The translations under genes were made by a program, and so were the position numbers. A model generated the notes under the pieces. That model was not told the origin of the DNA, made no database searches, and worked only from the letters and a program-made list of their open reading frames with translations. A stretch of DNA of 7,133 nt from positions 1 through 7,133 of the forward strand of contig JAFZZX010000186.1 of NCBI GenBank assembly GCA_017615515.1. Reading direction: 5' to 3'. The stretch is from Clostridia bacterium (GTDB lineage: Bacteria; Bacillota; Clostridia; Christensenellales; CAG-1252). Below, piece by piece: positions 1 through 5,708 of the stretch. The first letter of the stretch is position 1; the number at the start of each line of letters is the position of its first letter.

Positions 1-51
1 CCCACAGATGATTGCGAGTGGAGCCGCTTCTATACAGAGAATCCCGCTCAT
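1..51 (-). CDS. 5' end of an unidentified gene (partial, runs off the left edge)
   Basis: Only the first 17 codons are inside the window; they read MSGILCIEAAPLAIICG with no stop. The start is supported by an AAGGAG ribosome binding site on the minus strand (57-62) five bases before the ATG. The gene starts 31 bases after the stop of the RyR-domain gene on the same strand, so the two are probably co-transcribed from the promoter at 428-456. The visible residues are mostly hydrophobic (Ile, Leu, Ala, Cys), which would fit a membrane protein or a buried N-terminal strand, but this is too little to assign a family. It is not covered by a long open reading frame because it is cut by the window edge. 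Confidence 0.6.
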   Translation of the reverse strand, partial: MSGILCIEAAPLAIICG

Positions 52-82
52 AATTTCTCCTTATCTTTTGTTTTTCGTTTTG

Positions 83-367
83 TTATTTCGTGATCTTGTA
101 ACCGAGCTTGACGATGAGTTTTAAGGTCTCCATCGCCGTGTTGCGGTCGTAGTCCTTTTCGCTTTCCGCGAGCGCGTAGTAAGGGACGAGCAGGGGGGTC
201 GTCTTGGCTTCGGCGTCCTTCTTGTCGCCGTAGCGCCAGCCTTCCTTGATCCTGCCTGCCGCCCACACTTCGTGGACGTTCTCCGCGATGCGCTCGGTCA
301 GTCGGATAAGGTCGTCGGGGAGCGTGACGTCGCTCGTGTCGATCGGGTTGGGTTGATAGTTTTTCAT
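83..367 (-). CDS. Small stand-alone RyR-domain protein
   Basis: This 94-residue protein is a single RyR domain, the short repeat first described in ryanodine receptors and also found alone in bacteria and phages. Recognisable family features are the start YQPNPIDTSDVTLPDDL (4-20), the LTERIAENVHEVWA block (23-36), the RIKEGWRYG segment (39-47), a Pro-x-Leu-Val-Pro-Tyr stretch near 58-63, and the C-terminal YDRNTAMETLK helix (73-83) ending in LGYKI. Its length matches one complete domain, with no signal peptide or membrane segment, so it should be cytosolic. The biochemical role of bacterial RyR proteins is not established; ligand binding is a reasonable guess only. The start is fixed by AAAGGAG (373-379, minus strand) five bases upstream. 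It is the first gene of a minus-strand unit that continues into the partial gene at the window edge. Confidence 0.9.
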   Translation of the reverse strand: MKNYQPNPIDTSDVTLPDDLIRLTERIAENVHEVWAAGRIKEGWRYGDKKDAEAKTTPLLVPYYALAESEKDYDRNTAMETLKLIVKLGYKITK

Positions 368-372
368 ATATG

Positions 373-379
373 CTCCTTT
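373..379 (-). promoter_or_regulatory. Ribosome binding site of the RyR-domain gene
   Basis: Read on the minus strand the sequence is AAAGGAG, five bases before the ATG at 367-365. It supports that start. Confidence 0.85.
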
Positions 380-394
380 CGGCAGTCGTTTCCG

Positions 395-412
395 CGCCGC
401 AAAAACGCGGCG
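395..412 (-). other. GC-rich hairpin in the 5' leader of the RyR-domain gene
   Basis: CGCCGC (395-400) and GCGGCG (407-412) are perfect inverted repeats around a six-base loop. If transcription starts near 421 on the minus strand, the hairpin would lie within about 10 bases of the transcript's 5' end. A role in mRNA stability or translation is inference. It does not overlap the ribosome binding site. Confidence 0.5.
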
Positions 413-427
413 TTATATCCTATGGTC

Positions 428-456
428 ATTATATCAATTCCTCGTTGGCGTGTCAA
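428..456 (-). promoter_or_regulatory. Consensus sigma-A promoter of the RyR-domain unit
   Basis: On the minus strand there is a perfect TTGACA -35 box (456-451), a 17-base spacer and a perfect TATAAT -10 box (433-428). The predicted transcription start is near 421, giving a leader of about 54 bases before the RyR gene. All twelve consensus bases match with ideal spacing, so this is likely a strong promoter. Confidence 0.9.
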
Positions 457-465
457 GGCGCCGTC

Positions 466-557
466 GCGCGTGCGTAAACCTAATCTTACGCGCGTACGAA
501 ACGGGCGCAATCCATGCCGCCGTGCTCGCGCATAGAGCGCTCTTGCGCGTGCGAAAC
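466..557 (+). repeat. Three short direct repeats GCGCGTRCG(T)AAAC
   Basis: Copies lie at 466-479 (GCGCGTGCGTAAAC), 490-502 (GCGCGTACGAAAC) and 545-557 (GCGCGTGCGAAAC). Start-to-start distances are 24 and 55 bases. Copy one also forms a dyad with the bases just before copy two: GCGTAA (472-477) against TTACGC (486-491), around an eight-base loop. They sit upstream of the minus-strand promoter, where a regulator could bind. Confidence 0.5.
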
Positions 558-558
558 G

Positions 559-583
559 ATGCATATATGCATAAATTAATGCA
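559..583. promoter_or_regulatory. Candidate operator: overlapping TGCAT palindromes
   Basis: ATGCATATATGCAT (559-572) is a perfect 14-base palindrome. It overlaps a second dyad, TGCATAAATTAATGCA (568-583), whose outer five bases on each side are inverted repeats. Further half-sites occur at 598-602 (TGCAT) and 657-661 (ATGCA), the latter just before the importer's -35 box. The arrangement resembles a multi-site operator. The arm spacing does not fit the 14-base ARG-box core, so no regulator is named. Confidence 0.45.
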
Positions 584-591
584 AATTTCAT

Positions 592-666
592 AAAAATTGC
601 ATAAAAATGATTAAATGCGGAATAAAACACAAAAAAATATGAAAAATACAAAAAATATGCACAAAA
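592..666 (+). promoter_or_regulatory. Phased A-tracts upstream of the importer promoter (curved DNA / UP element)
   Basis: Runs of three to seven A occur with centres near 594, 605, 614, 626, 634, 644, 653 and 665. The mean spacing is about 10 bases, one helical turn. They end directly before the -35 box at 671. Phased A-tracts in this position typically bend DNA and can contact the RNA polymerase alpha subunit. The phasing was measured by hand on the sequence; the function is inference. Confidence 0.55.
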
Positions 667-670
667 TCGT

Positions 671-699
671 TTGACACGTCCCGTGCGGGGTGGTAATAT
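671..699 (+). promoter_or_regulatory. Sigma-A promoter of the ABC importer operon
   Basis: A perfect TTGACA (671-676), a 17-base spacer and TAATAT (694-699) preceded by TG at 691-692, which gives an extended -10 element. Transcription should begin near 706, leaving a leader of about 25 bases. A perfect palindrome ATAGCGCTAT (698-707) covers the end of the -10 box and the expected start point and could be an operator. Confidence 0.88.
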
Positions 700-713
700 A
701 GCGCTATCAACAC

Positions 714-720
714 AAAGGAG
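714..720 (+). promoter_or_regulatory. Ribosome binding site that sets the binding-protein start at 731
   Basis: AAAGGAG is 10 bases before the ATG at 731. The open frame extends upstream to an ATG-less alternative start at 671, but that start lies inside the -35 box and would put 20 non-signal residues before the signal peptide. The start at 731 is therefore preferred. Confidence 0.85.
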
Positions 721-730
721 CTATCCAATT

Positions 731-1570
731 ATGAAAAAAATTATCGGAATTATTTTGGCAATCATCACCATCGTGAGCTGCGTTTTCGCGTTTGCCGCGT
801 GCAGCAAGGGCGAAAAAGTGGAAGTGAAAAGCATTGAGCTGACCGCTGAGTCCTATGCTTTCATCGTGAAGAAGGGCAACACGACGATGCAGACCGCTGC
901 AAACGAGTTGCTTGCTTCTTTGAAGGCGAGCGGCGAGCTTGATGCGATCATCAATTCTTTCTTTGATGGTAGCGCAACGTTCGAGTACACCAATCCGGCG
1001 AGCAAGGACGGTTGCCTTGTCGTTGCGACGAACGCTTACTTCCCGCCCTTTGAGTACTACAACGGAAACAAGTTGACCGGTGTGGACATGAAGATCGCAT
1101 CTTTGCTTGCGGCGAAGCTGAACAAGACGCTCTACATCCTTGACGAGGATTTCGACGCGATCTTCACCAGCGTCAATGCGGGAGAGGCTGACATCGGTAT
1201 GGCGGGCATCACCGTGACCGCGGCGCGCCAAGAGATCTACGACTTCACCAACGAGTATTATGAGTCCGCACAGGTGATCGTCGTGAAAGAGAGTGACACC
1301 CTTTTCGACAATTGCACGACGGCTGCCGACGTGGAGAAGATCCTTTCCGAACAGGACAAGTCCTTCATCGTCGGTGCACAGAACGGTACCACCGGTTATA
1401 TGTATTCCGCGGGCGACGAGGACTTCGGATATGACGGCTTCGCGAACCTCACCGTGAATGGTTACAAGACCGGCGCTCTGGCGATCAAGGATCTGTCCAA
1501 CGGCAAGATCAATGCGGTCATTTTGGACAAGCAGCCCGCTTTGATGATCGCGAAAGCTACCAACAAATAA
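731..1570 (+). CDS. Amino acid ABC importer substrate-binding lipoprotein, apparently circularly permuted
   Basis: This 279-residue protein has a signal peptide with Lys2-Lys3, a hydrophobic core and a lipobox FAAC, so Cys24 should be lipidated and anchor it outside the membrane. The family 3 solute-binding fold begins at about residue 96: LVVATNAYFPPFEYY, then GVDMKIA (117-123), the TxxR-type motif ending in Arg166 that in this family holds the ligand carboxylate, DFTNEYY (171-177), QNGTTG (218-223), and Asp266 in LDKQPA, the usual amino-group ligand. The chain stops soon after, where relatives continue with a strand and helix of the type E-x-Y-x-x-x-VKKGN...LN..L..LK..G..D.I...F. That element is instead at residues 31-80 (AESYAFIVKKGNTTMQ onwards), followed by a linker of about 15 residues. 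This order indicates a circular permutation. It is the first gene of the importer operon; the ligand is probably a polar amino acid, exact identity unknown. Confidence 0.93.
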   Translation: MKKIIGIILAIITIVSCVFAFAACSKGEKVEVKSIELTAESYAFIVKKGNTTMQTAANELLASLKASGELDAIINSFFDGSATFEYTNPASKDGCLVVATNAYFPPFEYYNGNKLTGVDMKIASLLAAKLNKTLYILDEDFDAIFTSVNAGEADIGMAGITVTAARQEIYDFTNEYYESAQVIVVKESDTLFDNCTTAADVEKILSEQDKSFIVGAQNGTTGYMYSAGDEDFGYDGFANLTVNGYKTGALAIKDLSNGKINAVILDKQPALMIAKATNK

Positions 1571-1582
1571 TAGGATAAAGTA

Positions 1583-2305
1583 ATGTCAATTTGGCAAATA
1601 TTCGTAAGACAGTTTGTAACCCTCAGCGGTTACAGACTTGTCTTAGAGGGGCTTTTCAACACCCTCATTATCGCGATATTCGGCTTGTTGCTGGGCTTCC
1701 TTTTGGGAAGCCTTGTCGCCGTTATAAAGACGATCCCTTCTTATAAAAAGCCGGGAGTAAAGGTCTTTCAGACGATCGCAGACGGATACATCACGATCTT
1801 CCGCGGGACGCCTATGGTCGTCCAGTTGCTTATTATCCACTTTGTTATTTTCCCGCTGTTGAACATCAATATCAAGAACATCATCGTAGGATCACTCGTG
1901 GTTCAAGGTGTTGTGATCGAAGCGGTCATCGCCTTTGCGCTGAACAGTGGTGCTTACATCGCCGAGATCATGCGTGGCGGCATCAATTCCGTGGACAAGG
2001 GACAACTGGAAGCAGGGCGCGCCGTAGGGCTCTCCTATCCCAAGACGATGGTCAGCATCGTTGTGCCGCAAGCGTTCAAGAACGTTCTTCCCACCCTTGG
2101 CAACGAGTTCATCGCTTTGATCAAAGAGACTTCCGTCGCGAGTTTCATCGCCGTTACCGATCTTACGAAGGCATTCCAGAATATGGCGAACAGTACCTAT
2201 GAGTACATCATTCCCTATATCGTCTTGGCTTTCTGTTATTTGATCTTGGTCATTCTCATCACTTTGCTCGTCAAACTGATGGAAAAACGCTTGAAGAAAG
2301 CATAA
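1583..2305 (+). CDS. Polar amino acid ABC transporter permease (HisM/GlnP type)
   Basis: This 240-residue integral membrane protein forms the importer's channel. Hydrophobic segments lie at about 23-50, 76-95, 100-125, 175-195 and 208-232, consistent with the five-helix permeases of the polar amino acid family. Family landmarks are [10 protein letters not shown] (73-82), [14 protein letters not shown] (121-134) and the EAA loop [20 protein letters not shown] (143-162), which docks on the ATPase. There is only one permease gene, so the channel is probably a homodimer. It begins 12 bases after the binding-protein stop, with a weak site (AGGAT, 1572-1576) before the ATG. Its stop overlaps the ribosome binding site of the ATPase gene, indicating tight co-expression. 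Confidence 0.95.
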   Translation: MSIWQIFVRQFVTLSGYRLVLEGLFNTLIIAIFGLLLGFLLGSLVAVIKTIPSYKKPGVKVFQTIADGYITIFRGTPMVVQLLIIHFVIFPLLNINIKNIIVGSLVVQGVVIEAVIAFALNSGAYIAEIMRGGINSVDKGQLEAGRAVGLSYPKTMVSIVVPQAFKNVLPTLGNEFIALIKETSVASFIAVTDLTKAFQNMANSTYEYIIPYIVLAFCYLILVILITLLVKLMEKRLKKA

Positions 2306-2310
2306 GGAGG
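2304..2310 (+). promoter_or_regulatory. Ribosome binding site of the ATPase gene, overlapping the permease stop codon
   Basis: AAGGAGG begins inside the TAA stop of the permease gene (2303-2305) and lies five bases before the ATG at 2316. This arrangement favours translational coupling. Confidence 0.8.
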
Positions 2311-2315
2311 AGAAG

Positions 2316-3407
2316 ATGGACCAATCCGAAAAGAAACCTCTGATCGAGGTCAAATATCTGACCAAAAAGTTCGGTGACCTCTTGGTGCTGAACGAGATCT
2401 CCACGAACATCTACGAGGGCGAACGCGTCGTCATCATCGGCCCGTCGGGCGGCGGCAAGAGCACCTTCCTAAGGTGTTTGAACGTCCTCGAGGATCCCAC
2501 CTCGGGCGAGATCATCTTCGACGGCGACGACTTGACCGATCTCAAAATCGACATCAACGTCTGTCGACAGAAGATGGGCATGGTGTTCCAACAGTTCAAT
2601 CTCTTCAACAACCTGACCGTTCTGCAGAATATTATGCTCGCGCCGGTCACGGTGGGCAAAAAGCGCCTCAAACAGGCGAAGTGGAATAACCGCATTTTGC
2701 CGTATTACAACAAGTTCCTTGAGAAGTTCGGCGCGAAACTCAATGCTCGCGTGGACAAAAAGATCGCGAGGAACAAAGCGATCATCGAGAAGTATAACGC
2801 GATGCTCGCCCCCGTCGAAGAGGAATGGGCAAAGACCAAGCGGACGGTGGAGAAGGCGGGCAAAGTCTTCGTGACCTACGACAAGGCGCTTACGCAGAAA
2901 AAGCTCAAGATCGTCACCAAGATCGAGAACGCCGAACGCGTGATCGACCGCGCGAAATATCCGCAGTCGAAGACCCCCATGGAACTGCCGTTCCCCGACG
3001 TCAAGGCGATCAAGGCGGCGGCGGAAGAGAAGGCGATGACGCTCCTGAAGCGCATCGGCCTTGCAGAGAAAGCGAACGTCTATCCTTCCACCCTCTCGGG
3101 CGGACAAAAGCAGCGTATCGCGATCGTGCGCGCCCTCGCGATGCAACCGAAAGTCATGCTCTTCGACGAGCCGACCAGCGCGCTCGACCCCGAAATGGTG
3201 GGCGAGGTTTTGGATCTCATCAAGACCATCGCGGATAGCGGTATGACGATGATCATCGTCACACACGAGATGGGATTTGCCAAGGAAGTCGCGAGCCGCG
3301 TCTGCTTCATCGACGGCGGCAAGATCAAGGAAGAGGGTACCCCCGACGAGTTTTTCAACCATCCGAAAGACCCCCGTCTTAAGGAGTTCCTGTCCAAGGT
3401 CCTCTGA
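2316..3407 (+). CDS. Amino acid ABC transporter ATP-binding protein with a large helical insertion (GlnQ type)
   Basis: This 363-residue cytoplasmic ATPase powers the importer. All catalytic motifs are present: Walker [10 protein letters not shown] (42-50), Q-loop VFQQFNLF with Gln92, signature LSGGQ (260-264), Walker B VMLFDEP (280-286) with catalytic Glu285, D-loop SALD (288-291) and switch His317. GlnQ-like ATPases are normally about 240-250 residues. The excess is one block at roughly 121-231 between the Q-loop and the signature, inside the helical subdomain that contacts the permease. Canonical sequence resumes with [18 protein letters not shown] (237-254). The block is rich in Lys, Glu and Ala, strongly helix-forming and possibly coiled-coil, except for a Pro-rich turn near 215-227. 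The reading frame is open and codon use matches the flanks, so it looks like a real domain rather than a sequencing error. The gene is the last before the terminator at 3422-3450. Confidence 0.95.
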   Translation: MDQSEKKPLIEVKYLTKKFGDLLVLNEISTNIYEGERVVIIGPSGGGKSTFLRCLNVLEDPTSGEIIFDGDDLTDLKIDINVCRQKMGMVFQQFNLFNNLTVLQNIMLAPVTVGKKRLKQAKWNNRILPYYNKFLEKFGAKLNARVDKKIARNKAIIEKYNAMLAPVEEEWAKTKRTVEKAGKVFVTYDKALTQKKLKIVTKIENAERVIDRAKYPQSKTPMELPFPDVKAIKAAAEEKAMTLLKRIGLAEKANVYPSTLSGGQKQRIAIVRALAMQPKVMLFDEPTSALDPEMVGEVLDLIKTIADSGMTMIIVTHEMGFAKEVASRVCFIDGGKIKEEGTPDEFFNHPKDPRLKEFLSKVL

Positions 3408-3421
3408 TCGGAAAACCGCAG

Positions 3422-3450
3422 GCGCTCGGCATTCTGTCGGGCGCTTTTTT
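3422..3450 (+). terminator. Rho-independent terminator of the ABC importer operon
   Basis: GCGCTCGGC (3422-3430) pairs with GTCGGGCGC (3436-3444) to form a nine-base-pair stem with two G-T wobbles and a five-base loop ATTCT. Six T follow directly (3445-3450). It lies 14 bases after the ATPase stop and before the next promoter. Confidence 0.92.
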
Positions 3451-3480
3451 CGCTCCGCGCGTCGCATCTTCGCGGGGATG

Positions 3481-3510
3481 TTGACAAAAGGCGTCCCTTC
3501 CATCTATGAT
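3481..3510 (+). promoter_or_regulatory. Sigma-A promoter of the alcohol dehydrogenase operon
   Basis: A perfect TTGACA (3481-3486), an 18-base spacer and TATGAT (3505-3510). The predicted start is near 3517, giving a leader of about 75 bases. It directly follows the importer's terminator, so the two units are separate. Confidence 0.87.
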
Positions 3511-3526
3511 AGAGATGTCCCCCGAA

Positions 3527-3543
3527 AGGCGGCGGGACCGCTT
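3527..3543 (+). other. Hairpin in the alcohol dehydrogenase leader
   Basis: AGGCGG (3527-3532) pairs with CCGCTT (3538-3543), one pair being a G-T wobble, around a five-base loop. No T-run follows and the ribosome binding site is about 35 bases downstream, so it is neither a terminator nor an obvious translational switch. It may simply stabilise the 5' end. Confidence 0.35.
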
Positions 3544-3577
3544 GTCAGGGCGCGTAACTATGTGCGCGCGACTTTGC

Positions 3578-3585
3578 AAAAGGAG
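3578..3585 (+). promoter_or_regulatory. Ribosome binding site that sets the alcohol dehydrogenase start at 3592
   Basis: AAAAGGAG is six bases before the ATG. The frame stays open far upstream, into the previous gene and across the terminator and promoter, but that extension is not coding. The protein homology begins exactly at 3592. Confidence 0.9.
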
Positions 3586-3591
3586 ATAATT

Positions 3592-4758
3592 ATGCTCGGC
3601 AATTTCAGTTATCACAATCCGACGAAACTCTATTTCGGCGAGGACGCTCTCACGTTCCTCGCTGAGGAACTCGATCAATACGGTCCGACCGTCCAGTTGA
3701 TCTACGGCGGCGGATCGATCAAGAAAAGCGGTCTCTATGATGAGATCGTCGCGATCTTGCGTTCCTGCGGCAAGACCATCGTCGAGGACGGCGGCGTGAT
3801 GCCCAATCCCACGGCGGACAAACTGCGCCAGGGGGCGAAGATCGCGCGCGAAAACAAGGTCGATCTATTGCTTGCGGTGGGTGGCGGCTCGTGTTGCGAC
3901 TACGCGAAAGCAGTCTCGGTCTCCGCTTATTGCGGCGAGGATCCGTGGGACAAATACTTCCTGCGCTTCGAGGAACCGACTTGCAAGATCATTCCCGTCG
4001 GCTGCGTGCTGACGATGGCGGGCACCGGTTCGGAAATGAATGGCGGCGCGGTGATCTCGAACCACGAAGAAAAACTCAAAATAGGGCATGTCTTCGGCGA
4101 CGACGTGATGCCCAAGTTCTCTATCCTGAATCCCCGTTACACGATGACCCTGCCCAAGCGGCAGATGGTCGCGGGCATTTACGACATTTTCAACCATATC
4201 TGCGAGCAATATTTCTCGGGAACGGACGACAACACGAGCGATTATATAGCCGAAGCCTTAATGAAGTCTGTCGTGGCGAGTTCCCGCGTGGCGATCCGCG
4301 CCCCCGAGGATTACGAGGCGCGTTCCAACATTATGTGGACGGCGACCTGGGCGCTGAATACCCTGATCGCGTGCGGCAAGACCACCGACTGGATGGTGCA
4401 TATGCTCGGGCAGGCGGTCGGCGCCTATACAGACCAGACGCACGGCATGACCCTCTCCGCCGTTTCGCTCCCTTACTACAGGCACATTCTCCCCTACGGA
4501 CTCCCTAAGTTCAAGCGTTTTGCGACGGAAGTTTGGCAGATCTCTCCGCTCGGCAAGACCGACGAGCAGATCGCTCTTGAGGGATTGGCGGCGCTCGAAG
4601 GCTGGATGCGCGAGCTCGGCGTTGCGACGTCCATTTCCGAACTCGGTGCGACCGAGGAGATGCTGGACGGCATTGCGGACGCTACCTTTATTCTGGACGG
4701 CGGTTACAAGGTGCTGACCAAAGAGGAAGTCAAAGAGATTTTGCGAGAGAGCCTATAA
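3592..4758 (+). CDS. Iron-containing alcohol dehydrogenase (YqhD/BdhA family, NADPH-dependent aldehyde reductase)
   Basis: This 388-residue cytoplasmic oxidoreductase belongs to the group III metal-dependent alcohol dehydrogenases and most resembles the YqhD/butanol dehydrogenase branch. It should reduce aldehydes to alcohols, or the reverse, with NADP(H). The family opening FxxxNPTKLYFGEDAL (5-20) is clear. Cofactor-binding motifs are YGGGSIKKSG (38-47), typical of the NADPH-preferring branch, and AVGGGSCCDYAKA (95-107). GTGSEMN (144-150) is conserved. The metal ligands are present as Asp198, His202, His270 and His284. One departure is Gln274, four residues after His270, where both YqhD and FucO have a second His in this loop. 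Length is normal for the family. It is the first gene of a two-gene unit with the MPE-ASCH gene 14 bases downstream. The natural substrate cannot be read from the sequence. Confidence 0.95.
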   Translation: MLGNFSYHNPTKLYFGEDALTFLAEELDQYGPTVQLIYGGGSIKKSGLYDEIVAILRSCGKTIVEDGGVMPNPTADKLRQGAKIARENKVDLLLAVGGGSCCDYAKAVSVSAYCGEDPWDKYFLRFEEPTCKIIPVGCVLTMAGTGSEMNGGAVISNHEEKLKIGHVFGDDVMPKFSILNPRYTMTLPKRQMVAGIYDIFNHICEQYFSGTDDNTSDYIAEALMKSVVASSRVAIRAPEDYEARSNIMWTATWALNTLIACGKTTDWMVHMLGQAVGAYTDQTHGMTLSAVSLPYYRHILPYGLPKFKRFATEVWQISPLGKTDEQIALEGLAALEGWMRELGVATSISELGATEEMLDGIADATFILDGGYKVLTKEEVKEILRESL

Positions 4759-4763
4759 GAGGG
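4758..4763 (+). promoter_or_regulatory. Ribosome binding site of the MPE-ASCH gene
   Basis: AGAGGG starts on the last base of the dehydrogenase stop codon and lies nine bases before the ATG at 4773. It supports co-translation from one transcript. Confidence 0.65.
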
Positions 4764-4772
4764 AAATCGAAG

Positions 4773-5708
4773 ATGCGTACTTTTTTCATTTCCGACCTGC
4801 ATTTCGGACACAAGAACGCGATCGATTACGACCGCCGTCCCTTTTCGTCTGTCGAGGAGATGAACGAGGAGATCATTCGTCGTTGGAACGCCAAGGTCCA
4901 TGCGGACGATCTCGTCTATATATTGGGCGACTTCACGATCGAGGATGACGCCGTAAAATACGCTTCGAGGCTCAAGGGCAGAAAGATCTTGATTCGCGGC
5001 AATCACGACCTGTATTTGCGCAAGGAACAGAATCGTGCGATCTTCGAGAAGATCAGCGGACTGGAAGAGTTAAACGTTGACGGCAAATGGTTGACCCTGT
5101 GTCACTATCCGATGATCGAGTGGCACGGCAGTCGGCGGCAACCGAGCGACAAAACCTACGGTTATTTGATTTACGGGCATATCCACAACAACGTCAAGGA
5201 GCTTTATCGCCGCGTGTTAACCGCTCCCAACGCCTTGAACGCGAGTGCGGACGTCAACGGATTCGTCCCCGTGACTTTTGACGAACTCATTTTAAATAAC
5301 GCCGCCTATCAAAAGCGCGCGCAAGCGATTCTTCCCACTCTACCCGAGGGCGGAGAGGGGCAGGTCTGCTTTGCGGATATGACCCTTGCGGAAGCGCCGT
5401 TCGAGGCGATCCGACAGGGAGAAAAGACGGTGGAAATGCGCTTGTTTGACGACAAGCGGCGGCGCCTTCAGGTTGGCGACGTGATCCGTTTTCGCTCGCA
5501 AAACGGAAAGGACTTGCTCTTTGCCGAGGTAACTTCCCTTCGGACTTTTGCGGTTTTCCGACTTGCTTTCGCAGAGGACGCTCTTCGCTTTGCGGCGGGA
5601 TTTCGGAGCCAAAACGCCGAAGAGGCGGCGAATGCAATGCGCGCCTATTATTCCGCCGAAGAAGAATCGATGCTCGGCGTGCTTGCGATCGGTATTCGCC
5701 TGCTATAA
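4773..5708 (+). CDS. Two-domain protein: calcineurin-like metallophosphoesterase fused to an ASCH domain
   Basis: This 311-residue protein joins two domains usually seen apart. Residues 1-175 are a compact metallophosphoesterase with the complete metal-site motifs: DLH (8-10) with His13, GD (52-53), GNHD (76-79), His111 in CHYP and GHIH (135-138). They end in ADVNGFVPVTFDEL (159-172), typical of small single-domain phosphoesterases. Residues 197-311 are an ASCH domain, with ADMTLAEAPFEAIRQGEKTVEMRL (201-224) containing the signature GxKxxExR, then KRRRLQVGDVIRF (228-240). ASCH domains are predicted to bind RNA or modified nucleosides. In the amidase YqfB the matching loop is KTIT; here it is KTVE, so that activity is not implied. 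There is no signal peptide. A role in nucleotide or RNA processing is inference. It follows the alcohol dehydrogenase by 14 bases, with no evident shared pathway. Confidence 0.93.
   Translation: MRTFFISDLHFGHKNAIDYDRRPFSSVEEMNEEIIRRWNAKVHADDLVYILGDFTIEDDAVKYASRLKGRKILIRGNHDLYLRKEQNRAIFEKISGLEELNVDGKWLTLCHYPMIEWHGSRRQPSDKTYGYLIYGHIHNNVKELYRRVLTAPNALNASADVNGFVPVTFDELILNNAAYQKRAQAILPTLPEGGEGQVCFADMTLAEAPFEAIRQGEKTVEMRLFDDKRRRLQVGDVIRFRSQNGKDLLFAEVTSLRTFAVFRLAFAEDALRFAAGFRSQNAEEAANAMRAYYSAEEESMLGVLAIGIRLL

Larger units (their letters stand above)
457..670. promoter_or_regulatory. Divergent control region between the RyR unit and the ABC importer
   Basis: This stretch between the two -35 boxes holds no convincing gene. 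It has two halves with very different composition. The left half (461-558) is GC-rich and contains three near-identical GCGCGTRCG(T)AAAC copies. The right half (559-670) is strongly AT-rich and contains a perfect 14-base palindrome, several TGCAT/ATGCA half-sites and a ladder of A-tracts leading up to the importer's -35 box. The patterning suggests operator sites and curved DNA, but no known regulator site could be matched. Confidence 0.6.

Noticed and set aside
272..535. Plus-strand open frame of 87 codons over the RyR gene start and promoter
   Set aside because: It overlaps the RyR gene and its perfect promoter on the opposite strand and has no ribosome binding site.
568..583. ARG-box (arginine repressor site)
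   Set aside because: The dyad TGCATAAATTAATGCA has a six-base centre and a C at the third position, whereas the ARG-box core is TGAAT, four bases, ATTCA. It is reported only as an unassigned operator candidate.
671..730. Upstream alternative start of the binding protein
   Set aside because: The start would be the TTG of the -35 box, and the added 20 residues would precede a normal Lys-Lys signal peptide. The AAAGGAG before 731 is far better.
2469..3503. Open frame of 344 codons on the minus strand across the ATPase gene
   Set aside because: It is a shadow of the ATPase codons. The protein has a low-complexity Arg/His/Asp composition, no ribosome binding site and no recognisable family, and it runs through the terminator.
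3517..3591. Riboswitch or T-box in the alcohol dehydrogenase leader
   Set aside because: The leader is only about 75 bases, shows no T-box consensus and no terminator/antiterminator pair, and contains only one short hairpin and a weak GCGCG pairing.
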